A stretch of 64,000 bases of DNA from Trichosphaerium sp. ATCC 40318. Its lineage: Eukaryota; Discosea; Flabellinia; Trichosidae. A program made the translations under genes and the position numbers. Positions 36,471-48,160 of this stretch are shown here, piece by piece. The notes under the pieces are model-generated. The model was not told the origin of the DNA. It ran no database searches and was given only the letters and a program-made list of their open reading frames with translations. The stretch covers positions 204,603-268,602 of the forward strand of contig JALMLS010000450.1 in NCBI GenBank assembly GCA_038496445.1, read 5' to 3'. Position 1 is the first letter of the stretch; each line of letters starts with the position of its first letter.

Positions 36471-37063
36471 AACAATAGTTTCTACATGAAAACGGAAACT
36501 TGAAGCATCAATGCGATCGCAAGGTGATGAACTAGTGGGTGAATACGGAATGGCATGAGAATGGAAATTGGTTTGTTTTGAATACAATTTGTTACCACCT
36601 CTTGTATTCTCCTTTTTGCTTGTAGTTGATGTAAGCTGAGTCTAATCTAAACTTTACTACATATGATAGAATTTTCCATGATTTTGCAAATCTTGTGGTC
36701 CTGCTGTGTTTTGAAAGAAGTTACCAATGAATGTACAGTGATGAATCCAAATCAATAATATCGAGCTGAATCAACTGGAAGGTGCAGTAGATAGCAGTGT
36801 TCTGATTCAGATGTACTTTTCTCATTTGCAGGTGCTAATACCTAGGCATAGTGACGAGGTAAGGGAGTGTGCTGAGTAGAATGTAAAGCACTTGTTACTT
36901 GGGTGACAAAAGCAGGAGCGAGTTGCAAAGATTCACTAAGTGTTTGAAACGAAATCAATAAGTGATTTTTCAATGAAATTACAAGTTAAGCTATTCAATA
37001 CAGCTAAGTTACATCACTCGTTACTGAACTTACCATCGACACGTAATCTCAGCCTTATATACC
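36471..37063. other. Intergenic, promoter side of the RtcB gene
   Basis: No ORF or exon chain is supported between the tRNA-like gene and the RtcB start. Confidence 0.35.
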
Positions 37064-39086
37064 ATGCTACGCACCATACCTAAACGTTTTACAACGACAA
37101 CACAACGAACGCGTAGTAACACTGTCAAATTACCTTCCAGATACTGTCAGACTGCTCATGCGTCACCAGACGTTAAATACGAGCATATAGAGACAGATGG
37201 CGTGCCAATAAAAATGTGGACTAAAGGCAAACTAATCTGAACTCACCATTTTGAGTTTTTTCGAAAAGTTTTTCTGTTCGTCGTGGCTGTTGACATTCTT
37301 TTTTTTTTAGGCGTTGAAGTTGACCCAAAGGCGCTCCAACAAGTGAAGAATATAGCGTCACTTCCTTTTATACATAATCATGTCGCACTTATGCCTGACG
37401 TAAGTCTAACTTAAACCCTTCATACTTAACTATTTTTGGTTTCACAAAGTCGTTTTTTTCTCAATTTCAGTATTTTCAAAGGAGTTTTAAAAGCGCCTTT
37501 ACTCTAGTATTTATTGATTTCTAACGTTTCAAAGGTTCATTTTGGTATTGGGGCAACGATTGGTAGTGTCATTCCGTCAAAATCAGCGATCATTCCAGGT
37601 ACAATCAATCAAAACAAAAAACCTACTTATCGCTCACTAACACTTCCAAAATAGCCGCTGTAGGTGTTGACATTGGTTGTGGTATGTGCGCCGTACAGAC
37701 ATCTATGACAGCTTCTGATCTTCCGGATTCTTTACGAGAAATGCGACTAGCATTAGAAGCAGCTATACCTCATGGTATCTTCAAATTTCCGAACCACTAT
37801 CTCCTCAGATTCTGACAAAGTTTACAGGTAGGACTGCTAACGGTAAAACAGGAGTAGACGAGGGAGGCTGGAGGAATGGTAAGACAGCTTTTAACACAAA
37901 AACCATGGGGTAATTATCGTAGATATACCAGAATATACACAAAGAACTTGGGGCTCAAAGCTCGCTGATGGGTATAATAAACTAAAAGCTAGACATCCAA
38001 AAATAGCATCCGGAAACTTTGTAACACAATTAGGAACTCTAGGCACAGGTAAGCGTTTGTAATCTTAACAAAACCAAACTTACCATTGAATCTGTCTAAC
38101 TTGTTAAGTAAAGGAAATCATTTCGTTGAAATTTGTCTTGATGAAGCTGATAGAGTATGGCTAATGCTTCACAGTGGCAGTAGAGGTGTTGGAAATGGTA
38201 TAGGTAGATACTTTATTGAACTGGCAAAAAATGTATGTGCCATACGATAAGAAGACGAAAACCGAAATTTAGAACTAACTTTTTTGAAAAGGATATGAGG
38301 ACACATATTCGTAACTTACCAAATAAAGACTTGGCATATTTTAACGAAGGTACACCCTATTTATTGATATGACTTGAATGTGTTCTTATGGTAATTGAAG
38401 GCACTAAACATTTTGATGATTATGTGGAGGCGGTAGAATGGGCACAAATGTATGCTTCAACAAATAGAGAAATAATGATGAATAATATGATTGATGCTCT
38501 ACAAAACTTAAATAATCTCCCACCATTTACAACTGTTAAGAAGGCAGTTAACTGTCATCATAATTATGTAAACAGAGAAAACCATTTTGGAGAAGACGTA
38601 TGGCTTACAAGGAAAGGTTCGTTGAAAGGAGATTTTTTTGTTGTTAAACAAACTGCCATTGTTGCTTCGATATTTATACCGATTAGGAGCTGTATCTGCT
38701 CAAAAAGGACAACTTGGAATTATACCTGGTAGCATGGGAGCAAAGTCTTTTATAGTCGAAGGCCTAGGAAACGCAGATAGTTTTCATGTACGTCCGATTG
38801 ATTTTGTTGGATTTTTTTTTGTTGTTGTTTTCACTGCTGTTGTGCTTATGACTCTTAGACTTGCTCTCATGGCGCTGGAAGGGTACTCTCCCGAACAGCT
38901 GCAAAGAAGAAATTCAGCATTGAAGATCACGTGAAAGCAACAGAAGGTGTAGAGTGTAGAAAAGATGCGAGTGTTATAGATGAAACACCTGCAGCTTATA
39001 AAGATATCGATGCAGTTATTGATGCTCAGTCTGATTTGATTAAGGTTCTGCACACCCTTAAACAAATAGTATGTGTAAAAGGATAA
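37064..39086 (+). CDS. rtcB: Bacterial-type RtcB RNA ligase
   Basis: About ten exons, about 430 residues. RtcB joins RNA 2',3'-cyclic phosphate or 3'-phosphate ends to 5'-OH ends, using GTP and manganese. Signatures in order: IKMWTKGVEVD, NHVALMPDVHFGIGATIGSV, AAVGVDIGCGM, TLGTGNHFVEICLDEAD, LMLHSGSRGVGN, NCHHNYVNRENHFGE, GIIPGSMGAKSFIVEGLGN, TCSHGAGRVLSRT (guanylylated His) and YKDIDAVIDAQSDL, ending VCVKG. The spacing follows the roughly 400-residue bacterial RtcB, not the roughly 505-residue archaeal/animal HSPC117 form, so bacterial origin is likely. The first 35 residues are Arg/Thr/Ser-rich without acids, like a mitochondrial presequence. The first intron (37227-37310) has a GC donor. 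Confidence 0.9.
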
Positions 39087-39139
39087 GCAATAGTTGAAAA
39101 CTATAATAAAAGTTGTTTGGTACTTTTTCCATCAATCAG

Positions 39140-39710
39140 AAAAAGTCATCTTCAAACCGTATTGGCATGAAAACGGTCAATTGGAGGAGCAGTTCACCTA
39201 CATCAATGGTAAGCTAAAAGGAGAACATAAGCATTGCTATCAATGATAAACGGCAATGGCATGTACTTTTAGAATTACGTGTGAAAACAGCTAGTAGTGG
39301 GAGCAATGTACCTACCTCAATAATGAACAAAAGACCATGAGTATTTGTAGATAGCATCTTTGGACATTCTCCAAAATGAATCTAGAAGGAAAATAGAACA
39401 CTTATAAATGGAGTTCAACACAACTAAAAGATGGGAGCGCTTTTAGCTCTCAATAGAACCTTCGACCTTGAAAAAATAGGATTAGAAACAGACCCTGCCA
39501 AAATGCTTGCTTGGACGTTTCAGAACTATGGTGCATAACTTGTGGACAGTACAGGTACTGTTTTTGTGATGTTTACAAAATGCCTATTATTTTTTTCTGA
39601 GGTTGGTCTGTGTATGCTATCGAGACTGAGTACTCTCCAAATGGTGATTTGATGGTTGAATTGAAAAGGAATGGGGTTTTCCTTTCTGGGAAAAAAGGTC
39701 GCGATAACCC
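39140..39710 (+). pseudogene. Decayed MORN-variant repeat gene
   Basis: Short pieces resemble MORN-2 repeats (Y-x-ENG-x-L...Y-x-NGK-x-x-G): YWHENGQLEEQFTYINGKLKGE near 39160-39230 split in frames, and YSPNGDLMVELKRNG near 39625-39675. Stops interrupt every frame and I could not build a full exon chain. It lies directly downstream of RtcB on the same strand. It is probably a relic; an intron-rich live gene is possible. Confidence 0.35.
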
Positions 39711-39719
39711 ATGATCACG

Positions 39720-40350
39720 TGGTACTGAATATTATAAAGATATTGTTGAATACAAATTCATCAGCCACATTCTTGCTTACTGCCATCAAATAGATATGGA
39801 TAGAATATTCATGAATCTTTGTGTTGTTAATAGCTGGAATTATGATATTTATCAGACAGTAAAAGTCGAAGGGCAAGCTTGGTGCTGGTACGAACAATCA
39901 GGTTTTTGACATCCAATTGTTTTTTAAATTCACCAATAAACTTTAATTTATCATACTTACTTACTGCTGCCAATAAGGTGGTGGAAAAGCCCTGCAACCG
40001 TGGCTCCCTGGGTTTTAATAAATCTTTGTATACAACGGTGTATTAAATAAAGTAACCCACAGGCTTTTTTACCCAATTTCTGATTTATTAGAAACCTCTC
40101 GTTCTCCTACTCTACACACTCTTCTTAGGAAATAATGAGGGTAAGGCTACAACGGTTAGTGGCTCTAGTACAGCCCTTGATATTGTTGTTTACTAGCCAA
40201 CAAGAACATGCAAGTTTAAGTGCACTACATAATTAAAAACGCTAAATCCTCGGAATGTTGAACAGAAAAAGATTTGCACCAATACGTAGGACTTCAGTAG
40301 AACATATTTCCATAATAACTCCCAAATTCTGCCACTTTTATTTAGTTTAT
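39720..40350. other. Intergenic, no gene seen
   Basis: No supported exon on either strand between the MORN-like relic and the 3' end of the F-box gene. Confidence 0.35.
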
Positions 40351-41851
40351 CTACATGTCTAGTTCTAGAAAACAACATTCTCCTTTCTCTTTAAAACCAA
40401 ATAGCTTTCTTCCACGAATCCAGAATAAGTAATTCTCAAAAACCAGGAAATGACGTTTGTTGGTTGGTTTGAGTGTTGCATGCTCACCAACTTTATGCTC
40501 TTGTAGTACCTTATAATTGCGCTCCACAAAATGTCCTTTTAACTGTATTTCTGTTGTACCTACTGAATAGCTTGCAGTAATATTTGACAAGTGCGTATCA
40601 ATGTAATCACAATGATCGACACTACCAGATTTATCAAGAATGAGTGAAGTTACTTCAAGCTTAGAATCCACATAGCTATTAGTAGGCTCTGTTCTCTCTT
40701 CAACCACTGCAGTGACGGCAGTTCCTTTGAAAACAAGTGATTGATTAAACTCTACACCTATAAAGAAATATCTCAATTATCATTTTAAAAACCACACGGA
40801 GTTAAGTTTTCGAGCCTTGTTTTAACTGTAGGCTTTGATTACTTTCTCAAAGATGTTATACTATTGGTGCGTACCATTTATATATTGTAAGAAAAGCTCT
40901 GGTGAATGTGTAACATCAGTGTGTACTAAGTATAAATATTTTGGTGTATTTAGTGATCCCCAATAAGTTCCCATAATTATAGACCCTTCTCCAAATGATT
41001 TCAAGACATAATAGGTGGGTATATTTATACCTGTACCCTCGCATACGCGATGTTCAACAATACTAAACAATAAAATAAATCTCCAATACAAAACACAAGT
41101 GCTCAGTCTAAGGAAAAAAAAAACAAGAAAAAAAAAGGAAAAAAAAAAGAAAAGAAATGTTCATACTATTTCTCCTGTTCTGCGTTTTCAAGCCTCCTTT
41201 GTTCGACACAAGACTTTGCCTTACATGGAGAAATTCTGTTAGATCTTGTGAAGTAAGCCCAAAAAAAGTTGCCGCTCCATTGTTCTGAGTCATCACAACA
41301 AATCAAAGCACCCATGTGATAATGCAAATAAGGAGCATTGTAAGTGCAATAACCCTCATACATCCCATTACATTTACGCAGTCTCTTGTAATACGACTTC
41401 CATGACTCTACAGTACTCTGTAGAGAGCTTGTATCTATTTCAAAAGAGTTCTGTATGAGTTGACGCCAAATAAGGTTGCTTGAAGCAAAAACGTTGCTTC
41501 AGAGATAAAATTAGTAAAAAAAACACAACTACACAAAGGTTTTATATGAGGTTTTTACGTACTACACTTTGCATGTGGTTGAAAACATAAGAAGAGAGTG
41601 AGCGTTTAGGAATGTCAGTACTTTTTCAGTTAATTCTGGCGGTAAATACGCTGTTAGAGTGTCCTACAGTAATTTAGTATTAAAAACGGCGTCAAAACGC
41701 GTTTTGTACAAAGAAAGGAACAAAAATGCGCGTTACGCTATAAACGCGTTTACTGAAGCTTTTTTACCTCCATTAATGGCGTAGATGCATCTTTTCGTGA
41801 TTTCGGACGTACAAATCGCTGAACAACACCAAAGAGGGATCTTTTCGCCAT
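40351..41851 (-). CDS. F-box protein
   Basis: Five exons read leftward. Exon 1 from ATG 41851 gives a basic N-terminus (MAKRSLFGVVQRFVRPKSRK). Exon 2 carries the F-box: YLPPELTEKVLTFLNAHSLL and MFSTTCKVY, continuing after a GTACGT intron with SSNLIWRQLIQNSF and SWKSYYKRLRKCNG, the usual F-box helix order. The later part (NIPTYYVLKSFGEGSIIMGT, GHFVERNYKVLQ, WIRGRKLFGFKEKGE) looks like beta-rich substrate-binding sequence. F-box proteins recruit targets to SCF ubiquitin ligases. The acceptor near 41090 is uncertain because the first candidate would create a stop; the next one keeps frame. Confidence 0.7.
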
Positions 41852-42047
41852 TTTTGATAAACCTAGAGTCGTGGGAGGGGTTTCAGCAAGCTTCTAAAAG
41901 TCAGTAACAATAAACGGCTCGAGTGAACCAGCTTGTGAATCAACTGTTTGGTTATGGCTTATCCAATTCAACACAAGCACAGTAAAAACGTTTATTTGTA
42001 ACTTAAAAATTGTACAGTTGCCACAAAATATAATCTCTTCACAGCCT

Positions 42048-42498
42048 TTAGAATTTTATTATCCCTTCACCCTCGCACTGACTATGATTTGCAACTGAAA
42101 ATGTAGAGTCGTTTGTACAACCAAGGGCTGCAAAGCAAGGGCTACTACTGTTAGAACAGAGTTATAAGCACACTTGTGATGAAATTGCTTTCACTACACA
42201 CGTGCGTGGATCTGCTTGCAACAGTTCAGTGCTTGTAGTCACAAACAATGTATTTGTTGATGGTAAATATGACATTGAATTGGGTGTATCAGTAAAACTT
42301 TGACATGCTAAAAAATCGTAGATTAGAAAAGGTACTAGGGGTAATGCCTGTACTTTGTAGAACAGATGTTGGATCTCCTGATCGAAGTTCGAAACCTCTA
42401 CCATTTTCATTGTTAATAGCATACGCATTACTCCCTTGAGCGATTGCAAAAGCAAGCTGTGAGCAGATAGCGAATAATATGATAGCTGTGGTGTTCAT
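42048..42498 (-). CDS. Small secreted cysteine-containing protein
   Basis: From ATG 42498 the protein starts with a signal peptide (TTAIILFAICSQLAFAIAQ). Exon 1 ends after FELRSGDPTSVLQ. A GTACAGG...TTTTTAG intron leads to CQSFTDTPNSMSYLPSTNTL and VTTSTELLQADPRTCVVKA, like one blade of an extracellular beta-propeller. The frame can stop at 42162. A very short (24-base) intron would continue it with SSPCFAALGCTNDSTFSV to a TAA at 42048-42050; I find that less certain. Function unknown. Confidence 0.5.
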
Positions 42499-43467
42499 TG
42501 GATGTTGTTTGTACAAAAGAGTTAAACAGCTTACAAAAAAAAACCAAATTACAAAAAAAGTTCGTTTGAAAAACATCATGCTAAGATTTTCCTTATACAA
42601 TTCACGTAACTAACTATCCAATGCCTAAAATCTCCTCATTCCAAAGATTAAATACCAGTATTCTAAGCATGTTTTTTTTTCGCACAGTATTAGTAAAGTA
42701 CACGAGTTTCTCAAGATTTTAAACGTCAAATTCACGCACTTGCTTAAACTGTCAATATACATGATGACAGCACAATGTACTCTTCTCTCCAAGTTCATGA
42801 CGATGCTAACGATTACAAGTAACAACTTTTTTTTGCTTACTACATTGATTGAATCGTCATTTTAATCAGTAACCATAAAAAAATGTACAAAAAAAGTTCT
42901 GAACTTTTTTTCAAAGTAACTTGGACAATAGCGCTACCCAAACGGCTGAATGGCTAGCAACACTTGAGAGTTCACAATACTTGCCTTTGGTGTATATCGC
43001 ACTAGCTTGACCTATTGTAACATCATTGGACGGACCTCTTCTATGCAGATGGTTTCACTACAACAGTACAAGAGGTGCTTCAAATAAATTTGTCACATGC
43101 TTTAAACCTTCGGTAAATGGTCATGTTAACTTCCTTTTTTTGTTTCAACCTTGGCACGCAAGTCACTTTTATGTGTGTTCGTTTATGTCAATTAACAAAA
43201 TAGAGACTTTTACAAAGTGTGCAGTGTAAATGCCCATACAGGAGGTGGACGATTTTGGGTCTTTTCCTAATTTCCACCCTTACCCTTCTGTGTACTTTGT
43301 AAAAAGTCATGTTATCAGATTTGCAAATTATTCCTACAGCACCAAATGTGTTTCATGGAGATAATAGTAAGTTTTTCTTACTGATTAATAGAACTTTACT
43401 AGAGCAACCTTACACAGATTAGACATATTGCACATGAAGCGAAATAATTTTGCTGAATGTTTCCAAG
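42499..43467. other. Intergenic, no gene supported
   Basis: Includes a run near 43025-43085 beginning TTGGACGGACC. A similar phrase (ACTGGACGGACCTTTC) occurs near 63131, close to the other F-box/LRR locus, hinting at shared flanking DNA. No exon chain is supported. Confidence 0.3.
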
Positions 43468-44265
43468 CTAATTAATTTTGCGCCTACCAGTGCACTTTTT
43501 CCTATAGCCATTATGATAGTAGATAGCGTGTACACCTGCCAATGCCTTCAAACCTTCATATGTTACATTTGTAAGTGATAAAGTAATCGTATGTACACCT
43601 GCCAATGCCTTCAAACCTTCATCTGTTACATTTGTAAGTGATATACAAATATCATGTACACCTGCCAATGCTGCAATGCCATTGTCTGTTATTGACTCAC
43701 AACTATACAAGGAGATTGAGTGTACACCTGCCAATGCCTTCAAACCTTCATCTGTTACATTTGTATCTGATAAATCAATCTCATATACACCTGCCAATGC
43801 TGCAATGCCATTGTCTGTTATTGATTTACAATTACATAGGTTGATAGTGTGTACACCTGTCAATACCTTCAAACCTTTATCTGTTACATTTGTAAGTGAT
43901 AAATTAATCTTATGTACACCTGCCAATGCCTTCAAACCTTCATCTGTTACTTTTGTAAGTGATAAATTGATATCATGTACACCTGCTAATGCCGCAATAT
44001 TGTCGTTTGTTAGCGCACATCGAGTGAGATCAATAGTTGTATTGTGGAGTAATGGACTACCAGAAAGCATTTGAACTTCGTTTGTGTTTTTAATACTGAT
44101 ACTACCATACCCAACATGGTTATGAACAATATCTTGTAAAAGATGGCACGTTTGGGCTGTACGAAGTGTATATGTCCCTTGTTTGAGAATATGGACTATT
44201 AACTCAATTGGTAGCGCAACAAGGTCGAATACTTGGTTGAACTGTGTTTGTTTTTTCTTTTCCAT
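43468..44265 (-). CDS. F-box-like/leucine-rich-repeat protein
   Basis: Single exon. I start at the Met of MEKKKQTQF (44265); an in-frame ATG at 44358 would add a hydrophobic N-terminus, unlikely for a cytosolic F-box protein. Residues 16-60 are F-box-like (LPIELIVHILKQGTYTLRTA, QTCHLLQDIV). About eight LRRs follow with consensus VTDEGLKALAGVHxIxLSxT, alternating with SITDNGIAALAGV, the AMN1/cysteine-containing LRR class. The repeats are nearly identical at DNA level with a 60-69-base period, a sign of recent expansion. It is probably an SCF substrate adaptor. A degenerate paralogue lies at 61827. Confidence 0.72.
   Translation of the reverse strand: MEKKKQTQFNQVFDLVALPIELIVHILKQGTYTLRTAQTCHLLQDIVHNHVGYGSISIKNTNEVQMLSGSPLLHNTTIDLTRCALTNDNIAALAGVHDINLSLTKVTDEGLKALAGVHKINLSLTNVTDKGLKVLTGVHTINLCNCKSITDNGIAALAGVYEIDLSDTNVTDEGLKALAGVHSISLYSCESITDNGIAALAGVHDICISLTNVTDEGLKALAGVHTITLSLTNVTYEGLKALAGVHAIYYHNGYRKKCTGRRKIN
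43535..44000 (-). repeat. Homogenised LRR-encoding tandem repeats
   Basis: The phrase CCTGCCAATGC followed by CTTCAAACC or TGCAATGCC recurs about seven times at 60-69-base spacing on the plus strand. It encodes the LRRs of the F-box/LRR gene. Confidence 0.75.
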
Positions 44266-45008
44266 TGTATGCTCGCCGTTAGTTTTCGTTGAGCAAATGT
44301 TATAAAGTAAAAGGAGAACTAGAGGGATAAATGCGTTTAGCTGGGTGATATTAAACACTTAATCACAGTTCTTACCGACATTAAGCCACGTTGTACACGC
44401 TTATGTAAACACGGGCAGAGTATGTTGTACCGGTTAATGATTTTGACTTTAAGATACTGTGATATAACAGTTGAGTGGTTTAAGTTTTTATTAAACACAC
44501 GTGTATCAAGACACTTGCTTTACATTACTCAAAAAGAAAACAAACAAAAGAACAACATACTACAACTTCATATACTTCAAACTCTAACTCCTTCTGCTAT
44601 ATCGTACCGTCTGGCTTGAGACCTTTCACAAAGAGTTAAATCACCAGGACGTAGTAGTATATCTATGTTATAAGCGCACTTTGTACTGTCCAGGGTTCAT
44701 TGTGAACCAATCACAAAGATTGAATCATCACTTGCTCCTGGTAAAAAACAGTTCGTGGAAATCACGTGACAAAAAACAGAGCTGCTTTAAGCACTGCGTC
44801 TTGCCTTCTCTGCTTCAAAAGTATCACATTACGGTATAAAACAGCATCTTGTTTGAGTTATATTGTGGGACAGCCTGTTATACGTTCTAAGCCTACAAAC
44901 AACCTAATAAAAGTACTCAAAAAAGGTAACTAGTACGAAATGGTGAACAATCTAATCGGTTGATTTTATTTTAGACAAGTGCTACAGAGGAAAAATTCAA
45001 GAATGGCA
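44266..45008. other. Intergenic, no gene seen
   Basis: Promoter side of the F-box/LRR gene and 3' flank of the first kinase gene. CACGTG occurs near 44501 and 44764. No exon supported. Confidence 0.35.
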
Positions 45009-47442
45009 CTACTGTGATTTGGTATCGATATCCATACAATCACAAGTAGGGCCCCAAAGTCCACAAGACTCACAAGGACCATCATTACCAGAAAAAAGAT
45101 AAACAAACTCTTCGACCAGCTTGTCATACTGTCCTTTTCTTGCACATGAAATACAGTGTGCCCAGCAGAGTGGTGTTGCTTTGGCTCTCGCAGCAACTAG
45201 TTGTTGTCGCAACTCGTTCTCCCTGGCTTCGGTTGTTGACAGATTTGTAGCTTCTTCCAACCAACTAATGTAAGCTCTGTCTATAGCAAGTTTTTCTTCA
45301 GGATAGGTGATGTTTAGGTACGCCATAACATAGACCAAATTGAGCAGGTCATCCGAAGGACCATACGTGTGTACCATATCTGGTTTTAAGGCTTGAAGCA
45401 GTTTGAAGTCAGCAAATTTTAGCCCTCCTTCAACGGCCACAGGAGCACCATAAACCACAGCAGAGCCCCAATCTATCAGTAAAGGCTCTTTAGTGACATT
45501 GTTGATAACAATATTTGACACTGAAATGTCTCTAAGAAAATAGTAAGAATACGAAAGGTTCACGTGATAAAAAAACCGAGTAAAGAATTTTATAAACGAA
45601 CCTGTGAATTACTTTCCGCTTATGTGCCTCCTTTAGAATAGTCACAAGGCCTTCAAAGAACTTTGGAATATCTTCAATATCCCTGAACTTGCGTATTTTA
45701 ACGCCTACAGGTTCTGTTACTATTATGTTCTTTGTAGCCTGTATCTGTGGCAAGAAGCAGTAAGTAGATGAACTTATATGCAAAAATAACAAAGACGAAA
45801 CGTACCAGCTTTGGAACACCATTCACACCTTGCAATTGTTTCAAAAACTTGATCTCTCGCTCCATGGCTACCTTGTGAGGACTAGCTTCCCCAAAGTCTT
45901 TTACAGCGACTACGACTATCTCTTTACCTCTTTTAACAGGGACGGAATACGCTGTGGCAGTTGCACCAACGCCCAACACTGAGTGAGCAACACACATTTT
46001 GTTGTTGATCTTAAAAGATCGAACATCATGGCCGAGAGCTTCGGGGCTCTGAGAGAGCAAGCCAAATAGCACTCTTCCACCTTTGCCGTTTAGATTGTAC
46101 GGCCCGTACTTGTAGTACTTTTGACTTGAAGGGCTTTGAGGATCCATCTCCAACTTGAGAATCATTACACGTTTGTAGTTCATCAGAATACCATATGCGA
46201 CCTGTCTCGTTTTTTGGACGAGCATTACTTGGTTGAGGTAGTAAAATGTCTGTCCAATGTGCTTGGATTTGAGGGTGTTGTGACCTAATAGACAAATTAA
46301 TATACAAAAACAAGAAAGAAGAAAGGTAGAGAAGTTACGTACGGCCGGCCTTCATTTCCCACACAGCTATCAAATGGTACAGCTTCATTGTATTTTTTTC
46401 TGATACTACGATAGACTTTGGAAGAATCGATAGATCAGGCTTGGTCTTCTTTCCATCAGCACCAGGCTCTGTCAAAAGTATTTTATGTGTATTGTATACA
46501 CTCAAGTGATTAAGTTTGAACTCCTCGAAAATGGTAGCAACTGCATTTGTAAAGGCGTCTTCATTTTCCCACTCTTGCTTTCTGCCTTTTTTCAGCAACG
46601 CCGTGAAAACAGCCGGAGGAGCAACATCTGGAAAGGTAATTTTAAACCGCTCGATTACCTTAGCAATCACACTACCGTACTGGTCGTAACCTAAAAGAAA
46701 TGAGTGAAAATGCTTTTACAAAAAAAAAAAACTTGAAACGTACTGTGATATGTAAACTTTGAGCATGTAACATCGCGACCGTAACTTCCTAATTCTATGT
46801 ACAACATGATCAAATTAATGTTCATGTAATCGACTGCTTTTTTAGTTGCTTCGGCTGCTTTTTTAGTTGCTTCGGCTGCTTTTTTAGTTGCTTCGGCTTC
46901 AATTTTTTGCCTTTTTACTTTCGTTTTCACATTGAAAGCTCCCGATCTCGCTTTTTTTCACGATTTTTTGCCTTCTGTAACTCCTTCTTGTTGTTTTGTA
47001 ACTCAGTCTGAGTCTTATGTAATTCTTGTTTGTTTATGTGTAACTCTTGGGTGTGTTGTTGCAAGGTATCATTCATATGTTTTAAAATTTGTTTCAGATC
47101 AATCGATTCGTTTGCCAATTGATCATTATGCCTGAGGCATTTTTGTTTTGGAGACTCATTCTCGGGATCTAAACGAGTTGAAATAAGCAAAAAGTTTTTC
47201 GTAAAGCTAGTTACTAGAATTTGAACATAAAAAAATTTGAAAACTTAAAGAAAAGTTGAAATCACTTGAGGTTTCAAGTGCGAAGTTGCAGGATACCAGT
47301 ACGTACGTGTATAAGCATATATAGCCTCAACCAAAGGTATTTTATTCATTTTATACCCTTGGTGAATGCGCATAGTCTTTGCCATCTTCTTCAGGGCGTC
47401 CATGTTGAATTGCATCAAGTCGTTTTTTCCAAGGTCTGCCAT
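45009..47442 (-). CDS. SAP/coiled-coil/nuclease-like/kinase fusion, copy A
   Basis: Read leftward from ATG 47442 (an in-frame TAA lies 9 bases upstream). A SAP-like helix pair (MDALKKMAKTMRI, NKIPLVEAIYAY) precedes a coiled coil rich in KKELQK and a KKAAEAT repeat. A domain with TKPDLSILP and LIAVWEMKAG follows, fitting a PD-(D/E)xK nuclease core. Then comes a kinase domain: LGVGATATAY loop, VVAVKDFGEA (beta-3 Lys), HRDISVSN split by an intron at the HRD Arg codon, LLIDWGSA in place of DFG, and a Cys-rich tail (CESCGLWGPTCDC). Catalytic residues are intact. The layout matches FunK1 kinases and the nuclease-kinase class of Crinkler-type effectors; an effector or conflict role is inferred. Copy B is at 54516-57063. 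Confidence 0.72.
45561..45566. promoter_or_regulatory. CACGTG palindrome inside the HRD-splitting intron, copy A
   Basis: It sits in the intron that divides the catalytic-loop HRD codon. Copy B has the same palindrome at 55065-55070 in the same intron. Meaning unknown. Confidence 0.3.
46836..46898 (-). repeat. 21-bp tandem repeat, three copies
   Basis: GCTTTTTTAGTTGCTTCGGCT is repeated three times without interruption and encodes the KKAAEAT heptad of the coiled coil. Copy B of the gene lacks this array. Confidence 0.75.
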
Positions 47443-48160
47443 TTTTGATGATTAGTTGCGTTGGTGCTGTGGATTGAGATTATGGTTTTTTCATCAAGAT
47501 TTACAGGAGATAATATCAGATATCACGTACGTTTGATATCATCGACACTATCAGAGTTGCTCATTTTACCTTGATAGAAATAGTTAATCACTGAACTTTC
47601 TCTTTTCTCAAAAAGTGTGAATGGAGTTTAGGAATTCCCACAAGCTTTCTATCACCAAACAGAACCTATGGGTAACACAAGAATGTAATTCTATACCTCA
47701 CAATAAAACGCATGAACTATATGTATCCAGATAAGAAAAATAAAGCGGGAGATAACCACAAAGATGGATAGTTTTACTATGAGTATAAGAGTATTCTAAG
47801 CCGTTAACGGTTTATCGGACTTTCTCTTAATTTGTACACAATTTGTTGCGCTTTATTTACTCTTACACTCTCATTAACCTCAATAGCGCACTGATGTACA
47901 TAACTGTGATGGTCTCGTAAGTACCTATTTCAGCGATTTGAAGCTCCGAAAAAAAAAAGTAGCTTTGAGAGGAAAGTTTTCACTGTAAAAAGACGTTAAC
48001 GAGGTCAAACAGTAATTGTTGTCATTCAACCAAACAAGTTTAAAATTTATACACAAAATACGCGTTCAGATCAATTTTATGGTTTCGTCAAGCAAAAAAC
48101 TTTGGTGTAGAGAGCGGTAGTAACCATCAAGTGTAAAGTTAAAAGTTACATGTTACGAAA
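47443..48160. repeat. Upstream half of the kinase-gene duplication, copy A
   Basis: About 700 bases upstream of copy A match 57064-57780 upstream of copy B almost base for base, with scattered substitutions and 1-3-base indels. The same orientation and position relative to both kinase starts show a single ancestral block. Both copies carry, on the minus strand, a short ATG frame (MS[N/D]SDSVDDIK) ending at a GTACGT donor. Confidence 0.8.

Noticed and set aside
43026-43229. Plus-strand 67-codon ORF
   Set aside because: No recognisable domain; lies in a gap with only a short phrase shared with 63135.
43676-44074. 132-codon plus-strand ORF
   Set aside because: Antisense shadow of the LRR repeats of the minus-strand gene.
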